A stretch of 64,000 nucleotides of DNA from Oscillospiraceae bacterium (GTDB taxonomy: Bacteria > Bacillota > Clostridia > Oscillospirales > Oscillospiraceae). The translations under genes and the position numbers were made by a program. Under the pieces are notes generated by a model. It worked only from the letters and a program-made list of their open reading frames with translations. It was not told the DNA's origin and did no database searches. This document shows positions 60,167 through 64,000 of this stretch, in pieces (position 1 is the first letter of the stretch; every line of letters begins with the position of its first letter). The stretch spans positions 1 through 64,000 of the forward strand of contig CACYHB010000005.1 of NCBI GenBank assembly GCA_902774015.1, written 5' to 3'.

Positions 60167-60673
60167 ATGAAGTTTTCGGCGGCAGTGATCACGGTGAGCG
60201 ACAAATGCTCCCGCGGCGAGCGGACGGATACCAGCGGCCCGGCGGTGAAGGCCATGCTGGAGGAGGCGGGCTTCGACGTGGTGTACACGGGCCTTGTGCC
60301 GGACGAGGACGATCAAATCCGCGCGGAGCTGATTCGCTGCGCGGACGAGAAAAAGATCGGGCTTGTGATGACCACGGGCGGCACCGGCTTTTCCCAGCGG
60401 GATGTGACGCCGGAAGCCACCCTCGCCGTCATCGAACGCGAGACCCGCGGCATCCCGGAGGCCATGCGCTACGCAAGCCTCCAGATCACGCCCCGCGGCT
60501 GCCTCTCCCGTTCGGCGGCGGGGATCCGGGGCAAGACCCTCATCGTCAATCTGCCCGGCAGTGAGAAGGCTGCCCGGGAGAACCTGGCGGCCGTGCTCGA
60601 GGCCATCGGCCACGGTATGGAGATGCTCTATGCCGAGGGCTCCACGGATCATGCGCATCACCATCATGCCTGA
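60167..60673 (+). CDS. mogA: MogA/MoaB family molybdopterin adenylyltransferase-like protein
   Basis: A 168-residue protein with the family motifs VITVSDKCSRGERTDTSGPA, LVMTTGGTGFSQRDVTPEAT and RSAAGIRGKTLIVNLPGS. MogA adenylates molybdopterin before molybdenum insertion. The C-terminal His-rich tail (DHAHHHHA) could bind metal. No other molybdenum cofactor gene lies nearby, so its job in this spot is unclear. GGAGGAAAGC lies ahead of the ATG. Confidence 0.92.
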   Translation: MKFSAAVITVSDKCSRGERTDTSGPAVKAMLEEAGFDVVYTGLVPDEDDQIRAELIRCADEKKIGLVMTTGGTGFSQRDVTPEATLAVIERETRGIPEAMRYASLQITPRGCLSRSAAGIRGKTLIVNLPGSEKAARENLAAVLEAIGHGMEMLYAEGSTDHAHHHHA

Positions 60674-60700
60674 GAGAGCGCGCGGAGAGAAGGGAAGAGC

Positions 60701-61501
60701 GTGAGAGCGATCTGCGTGGTGCGGGAGGAGCAGCTGCTGGAACAGACGGTATCCGTATGCCGGGTGCTGCCGCAGATACAGGACGTGCAGGGCTTTGTCT
60801 CAGCGCAGGAGGCGCTGGCCTGGGTGCAGTCGCATCCCCTGGACCTGGCGCTGCTGGATCTCGAAGCGGCTGACATGGCCGGGCTGACGTTGGCACGGCA
60901 GATCAGGGAGAACAGGCCGGATGCGGCCATCCTCTTTTTGAGCGATTCGGCTCTGGTGCCGACGGAGATCTTCGCCGTCCGGCCCGCGGGCTGCCTGCTC
61001 AAGCCCGTGAACCGGGAGAGCCTTGCAGCCGAGGTGTCCTATATCTTTGAACTCCATCAGCGAAATGCGACGCTGCATATTTCCGTGCAGACCTTCGGCA
61101 GCTTCGTTGTCGAGGTGGAGGGCACCTCGGTGGCGTTCCGGCGCTCCAAGGCCAAGGAACTGCTGGCCTACCTGGTGGACCGGCAGGGCGGCAGCGTATC
61201 CAGAGCGCAGATCTTCGCCGCGCTGTGGGAGGATGAGAACTACGACCGTGCCAGGCAGAAGCAGCTTGACGTGATCGTGAGAAGCCTCTGCGATACGCTG
61301 GAGGAATACGGTATCGGCGAGATCCTGGAGCGCAAGCGCGGCTATATGCGTATTCGACCGGAGGCGATGGACTGCGATCTGTTCCGTTTCCTGAAGGGCG
61401 ATCCGGAGGCGGTCAACTCCTACCGGGGCGAGTACATGAGCTCCTACTCCTGGGCAAGCCTTACGGAGGCCTTCATGACAGAGCGGCGGGAGCGAATCTG
61501 A
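60701..61501 (+). CDS. Response regulator with winged-helix (SARP-like) output domain
   Basis: A 266-residue regulator. The receiver domain is residues 1-118, with phospho-acceptor Asp in LDLALLDLEAADMAG and the conserved Lys in GCLLKPVNRE; the acidic pair usual at the start is only REE. The output domain (about 125-220) is OmpR/SARP-like: VAFRRSKAKELLAYLVDRQG, SVSRAQIFAALWEDENYDRA and LERKRGYMRI. The tail (YRGEYMSSYSWASL) resembles the start of a BTAD domain but is cut short. The GTG start follows AGAAGGGAAG. No partner kinase is near; the LysM leader-peptide gene downstream is a plausible target. Confidence 0.85.
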   Translation: MRAICVVREEQLLEQTVSVCRVLPQIQDVQGFVSAQEALAWVQSHPLDLALLDLEAADMAGLTLARQIRENRPDAAILFLSDSALVPTEIFAVRPAGCLLKPVNRESLAAEVSYIFELHQRNATLHISVQTFGSFVVEVEGTSVAFRRSKAKELLAYLVDRQGGSVSRAQIFAALWEDENYDRARQKQLDVIVRSLCDTLEEYGIGEILERKRGYMRIRPEAMDCDLFRFLKGDPEAVNSYRGEYMSSYSWASLTEAFMTERRERI

Positions 61502-61896
61502 GGCCCCGGCGCCTGCACCGGAAAATCTTAAGAAACCCAAAGATTGCGTTTTTTGCGAAAACCGCCTGAAAAACGCGCAGGTTTGTTGGACATGTGTTAG
61601 GCATACCGTGTTATAGTAAACCCGGGAATTGGGAAAGACACCGTTGTTTTCCTGAAAAAGAAAAAATTTTCAGAAACCGGCGGCCAGCCTTCCGAATCCA
61701 TCGTATAAAGAGACGAAGAACAAAAAGCCGGAGAAAAAGAAAGGCGAATTGTTCAGGGCCCGGAAAGAGGCCCGAAAGAATTTTGTAAACACGGAAGAAT
61801 TCAGACAGAGAAGGATCGTTCTGATGTCGGTTTTCGATCATCGCCCACCCTTCCTTGAAGCATTCTTTTGTGAATATATTAAGGAGGATATTTACA
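61502..61896 (+). other. Long gene-free leader before the LysM protein gene
   Basis: No credible gene is seen in these 395 bases. A promoter-like extended -10 lies at 61609-61617, which would give a leader of about 270 bases before the LysM start. The leader is purine-rich and contains the inverted repeat CTGAAAA/TTTTCAG near 61652-61673. No known riboswitch was recognised. AAGGAGG at 61882-61888 ends the leader. Confidence 0.6.
61609..61617 (+). promoter_or_regulatory. Extended -10 promoter for the LysM leader-peptide gene
   Basis: TGTTATAGT matches an extended -10 element (TG, one base, TATAGT). A TTGGAC at 61586-61591 is 20 bases upstream of the hexamer, too far for an ideal -35, which suggests an activator-dependent promoter. 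Confidence 0.5.
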
Positions 61897-62169
61897 ATGG
61901 CAGATGAAGTGAAAGTCACCCCTATCAGCGACGCTGAGGTTGAAGAGGTTTCCGGCGGCGGCAAGACCTGGAGAGATTACGCAAAGGGCACCTACGTCAA
62001 GGTTGGCGATCATATCGTTTACACCGTGGCTGCTGGCGACGTCCTGTCCGGCATTGCTCCTCGTTTCGGCGTTTCCGTCCAGAACATCGTTGACTGGAAC
62101 GGCATCAAGGATCCCAACTTCATTATGGCTGGTCAGAAGCTGGTCATCTACGCCCGCATTCTTCGCTGA
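61897..62169 (+). CDS. Small LysM protein with a double-glycine-type export leader
   Basis: A 90-residue protein. Residues 1-21 look like a double-glycine leader: I10 at -12, E14 at -8, V15 at -7, V18 at -4 and G20-G21 at the cut site (SDAEVEEVSGG). The predicted 69-residue product carries one complete LysM domain (IVYTVAAGDVLSGIAPRFGV, then IVDWNGIKDPNFIMAGQKLV). No Sec signal peptide exists. Double-glycine leaders direct peptides to C39-peptidase ABC exporters (bacteriocin/RiPP type), while LysM binds peptidoglycan or chitin; the combination suggests a wall-binding secreted peptide. The start is fixed by AAGGAGGATATTTACA. A strong terminator follows. Confidence 0.88.
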   Translation: MADEVKVTPISDAEVEEVSGGGKTWRDYAKGTYVKVGDHIVYTVAAGDVLSGIAPRFGVSVQNIVDWNGIKDPNFIMAGQKLVIYARILR

Positions 62170-62185
62170 TCACTGAAACAGTTTT

Positions 62186-62224
62186 GCCCCCGCTGCCTCA
62201 GGCAGCGGGGGCATTTCTCTTTTC
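62186..62224 (+). terminator. Terminator after the LysM protein gene
   Basis: A 12-base perfect GC stem (GCCCCCGCTGCC/GGCAGCGGGGGC, TCA loop) is followed by ATTTCTCTTTT. The gene is therefore a single-gene transcript. Confidence 0.9.
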
Positions 62225-62314
62225 TCGCGGCTGCCGTCCGGGAAAAAAGACTTGCGTTCCGTTCCGGATTGTGGTATGCTTCCACCGCTGCCTGCGGGCA
62301 GGACAATTGAAAAA

Positions 62315-62351
62315 AGGTGTCTCTTGCCAACCACCTGAAAAAAACAAGGAG
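62315..62351 (+). promoter_or_regulatory. Probable preQ1-I riboswitch
   Basis: A 5-base stem (AGGTG 62315-62319 with CACCT 62332-62336) encloses a 12-base loop (TCTCTTGCCAAC), and an A-rich tail (GAAAAAAA) leads to CAAGGAG at 62345-62351, which is also the ribosome binding site. The loop CTCTTG can pair with CAAGGAG with one bulge, making an H-type pseudoknot that hides the ribosome site. Size, loop length, A-tail and position in front of a queuosine-precursor transporter gene all fit class I preQ1 riboswitches that block translation. Confidence 0.7.
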
Positions 62352-62361
62352 TAGCATACCC

Positions 62362-63105
62362 ATGAAAAAAACCGTATCCGAGTTCCGCAATCTGCTGCAT
62401 GACGTTCCGCCGCTGATCGTTTCGCTGCTGGTCCTCTCCGTTGTGGGGATGAATCTGCTGGCGAACAAGAGCATCGACACCGGCGTGGAATGGCTGGCGC
62501 TGGACTGCGGGATTTTGTTTTCCTGGCTTACGTTTCTGTCCATGGACGTTTTGACCCACTGCTACGGTCCCCGGGCCGCAACCGGCCTGTCCGCGGCGGC
62601 GCTGCTGCTGAATCTGCTGATGGCGCTGGTGTTCTTTCTGGCCAGCCGCATCCCCGGCGTCTGGGGCGAGAGCTTCGCAGACGGGAGCGAGGCGGTCATC
62701 AACACCGCCCTGAACGGTACCTTCGGCGGCAGCTGGTTCATCATTCTGGGCAGCTCCGTCGCCTTCCTGGCCTCGGCCATCCTGAACAATTTCCTGCATT
62801 TCGGCCTGGGCAGGCTGATGAAAGGCCGGGAGAGCTTTGGCTCCTTTGCGTTTCAGTCCTATGTCTCCACCTTCCTGGCGCAGTTTGCGGACAATCTGAT
62901 CTTCGCTCTGCTGGTGAGCAAGCTCTTTTTCGGCTGGACGCTGCTGCAGTGCTTCACCTGTGCGCTGACAGGCGCGGGGATGGAGCTGCTGTTTGAGGTG
63001 TTCTTCTCCCCGCTGGGCTATCGGATCGCAAAGGGAATCCTGAACGGGCGGAAGCAGGCCGGGAGCGAAGCGCCCCTGCCGCTGCGCGGGAGCGTTGCCG
63101 TATGA
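62362..63105 (+). CDS. VUT family queuosine precursor transporter (YhhQ/QueT-like)
   Basis: A 247-residue membrane protein with six hydrophobic helices and VUT-family features: FLSMDVLTHCYGPRAATGLS (about residues 59-78) and the helix AQFADNLIFALLVSKLFF with a conserved Asp. The family carries queuosine precursors such as preQ0, preQ1 or queuine. The preQ1-like riboswitch overlapping its ribosome site supports the assignment. The start at 62362 follows AAGGAGTAGC. It overlaps the SDR gene by four bases. Confidence 0.85.
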   Translation: MKKTVSEFRNLLHDVPPLIVSLLVLSVVGMNLLANKSIDTGVEWLALDCGILFSWLTFLSMDVLTHCYGPRAATGLSAAALLLNLLMALVFFLASRIPGVWGESFADGSEAVINTALNGTFGGSWFIILGSSVAFLASAILNNFLHFGLGRLMKGRESFGSFAFQSYVSTFLAQFADNLIFALLVSKLFFGWTLLQCFTCALTGAGMELLFEVFFSPLGYRIAKGILNGRKQAGSEAPLPLRGSVAV

Positions 63106-63749
63106 ATGTGATCGTGACCGGCGCCGCCAGCGGGATCGGCAGGGCTGCGGCGGAGCGCTTCCTGCGGGAGGGCTGCCGTGTCTGGGGCTATGATCTCCGG
63201 CCCGGCGCCATTGAGCACCCCTGCTATACCCACGTCATATGCGACGTTCGGGACCGGGAGATCCCTGTTCCGCCGGATGCGGAGATCCTGATCAACAGCG
63301 CCGGTACGCTGGAGGAACGGGACGCCATCGACGTGAACCTGAGCGGGACCATCCGCTTCACCGAGCGCGTGCTGCCGTCGCCGACGCTGCGCTCCGTCCT
63401 CTTCATCGCTTCCGCCTCCGCCCGCAACGGCGCGGAGTTTCCCCTGTATGTGGCGAGCAAGGCGGGGATCGTGGGCTATATGAAGAATCTGGCGCTGCGT
63501 GCCGCACCGCGGGGGATCTGCTGCAACAGCCTTTCCCCCGGCGGGGTCGTCACCCCGGCCAACCGGCACATCCTGGAGGATGAGAAGCTGTACCGCGCCG
63601 TGCTGGACGAGACGCTGCTGGGCAAGTGGTGCAGTGCGGAGGAGATCGCCGACTGGGCGTATTTCCTGACCGCGGTGAACCGCTCCATGACCGGCGAGGA
63701 TCTGCTGATCGACAACGGCGAGATGCTCAAATCCAATTTCATCTGGTAA
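63102..63749 (+). CDS. Short-chain dehydrogenase/reductase
   Basis: A 215-residue SDR. The cofactor loop is VTGAASGIGRAAAERF, then LINSAGTLEERD, the catalytic Ser in SVLFIASASARNG and the YxxxK pair in YVASKAGIVGYMK; SLSPGGVVTP follows. The chain is a little shorter than most SDRs (about 250). Its ATG overlaps the transporter stop (ATGA), so both are translated together and controlled by the same leader. The substrate is unknown; a role in queuosine salvage is suggested only by location. Confidence 0.88.
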   Translation: MNVIVTGAASGIGRAAAERFLREGCRVWGYDLRPGAIEHPCYTHVICDVRDREIPVPPDAEILINSAGTLEERDAIDVNLSGTIRFTERVLPSPTLRSVLFIASASARNGAEFPLYVASKAGIVGYMKNLALRAAPRGICCNSLSPGGVVTPANRHILEDEKLYRAVLDETLLGKWCSAEEIADWAYFLTAVNRSMTGEDLLIDNGEMLKSNFIW

Positions 63750-63751
63750 AA

Positions 63752-63796
63752 AAATACCCTGTCATTCTGAATGCGATTCAGAGTGACAGGGTATTT
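63752..63796. terminator. Bidirectional terminator between SDR and the right-end gene
   Basis: A 20-base stem (AATACCCTGTCATTCTGAAT with its complement, one T-G pair, loop GCG) is flanked by AAAAAA on the left and TTT on the right. It separates two converging genes. Confidence 0.9.
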
Positions 63797-63807
63797 CGCC
63801 TATCGTT

Positions 63808-64000
63808 TTATTCGGTGATCAGCGCGTCCAGCGCCGCGACGGCAGCCTCCAGATCGTCGCTCACGATTCGCGCGTCACAGAAGTCCGAGAGCGCACGCTG
63901 CCTGTCGGCATCCCGGAGGCGGACGGGAACCTCAAAGGGGCTGCGGGCAATGGCCTCATAGCGCTCCCGCAGCACGGCGGGGGAGGGCTCAATGTAAACG
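63808..64000 (-). CDS. 3' end of a minus-strand gene, possibly guanylate-kinase-like (partial)
   Basis: The last 64 codons of a gene that continues past the right edge. The readable part has VYIEPSPAVLRERYEAIARS and ends DARIVSDDLEAAVAALDALI then TE and TAA at 63808. The IVSDDLEAAV segment resembles the C-terminal VVNDDLE block of guanylate kinases and related P-loop nucleotide kinases. With the N-terminal P-loop outside the window the assignment is tentative. Confidence 0.6.
   Translation of the reverse strand, partial: VYIEPSPAVLRERYEAIARSPFEVPVRLRDADRQRALSDFCDARIVSDDLEAAVAALDALITE

Noticed and set aside
61611..61964. Minus-strand frame of 117 codons over the LysM leader region
   Set aside because: It has no ribosome site, runs through the LysM promoter and start, and has no family features.

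Overview
The window is GC-rich, densely packed chromosomal DNA from a low-phylum-uncertainty Firmicute, most likely a gut clostridium of the Oscillospirales type. The evidence is the ylxM-ffh-rpsP-khpA block, strong AGGAGG ribosome binding sites, near-consensus sigma-A promoters with 17-base spacers, small DUF4250/DUF4298 proteins, a paired M16 peptidase operon, an FMN-dependent reductase without haem, and the absence of outer-membrane genes. No rRNA, tRNA, CRISPR array, transposase or prophage gene was recognised.

Layout. 1-3.1 kb (minus): a three-gene polyprenyl-phosphate-sugar glycosylation unit (GtrA flippase, GT2, GT-C membrane transferase). 3.2-7.3 kb (minus): coiled-coil protein, lgt and an M16 peptidase pair. 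7.3-14.2 kb (minus): one giant cyclic beta-glucan synthase-like enzyme. 14.2-16.7 kb (plus): ylxM-ffh-rpsP-khpA. 16.7-20.5 kb: cupin, acylphosphatase, argS, LUD protein and two small conserved proteins, followed by a decayed membrane gene. 20.9-24.8 kb (minus): a membrane-anchored flavin reductase whose whole FMN-plus-FAD module is tandemly duplicated. 25-28.3 kb (minus): VTT membrane protein, a ParB-like/BMP fusion and a metallophosphoesterase. 28.4-32.3 kb (plus): a sugar ABC importer without ATPase. 32.4-37.2 kb: cutC, and divergent from it a split methionine synthase operon with MTHFR. 37.3-38.8 kb (minus): a tandem cystatin-like lipoprotein and a Pr6Pr membrane protein.

39-60.1 kb (plus) is a large surface-polysaccharide locus: glycosyltransferases, a Wzm/Wzt-type exporter, two GlfT2-like galactofuranosyltransferases and UDP-galactopyranose mutase, two giant pyruvyltransferase-ferredoxin-FrhB fusion proteins, two HAD/COG5610-type proteins, a DUF6270 protein, an InlB-repeat lipoprotein and a phosphoglycosyl transferase. 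Together they predict a galactofuranose-containing, possibly pyruvylated glycan exported by an ABC transporter. The central 48.7-54.1 kb part is visibly richer in A+T than its flanks, which suggests separate acquisition.

60.1-64 kb (plus): mogA, a response regulator, a 90-residue LysM protein that starts with a double-glycine export leader, a VUT-family queuosine-precursor transporter behind a probable preQ1-I riboswitch, an SDR enzyme, and the 3' end of a minus-strand kinase-like gene.

The items most worth following are the double-glycine-leader LysM protein, the GlfT2 enzyme carrying a fused dead copy of itself, the tandem flavin reductase, and the pyruvyltransferase/FrhB fusion pair. All family assignments come from reading motifs by eye; no database search was run.
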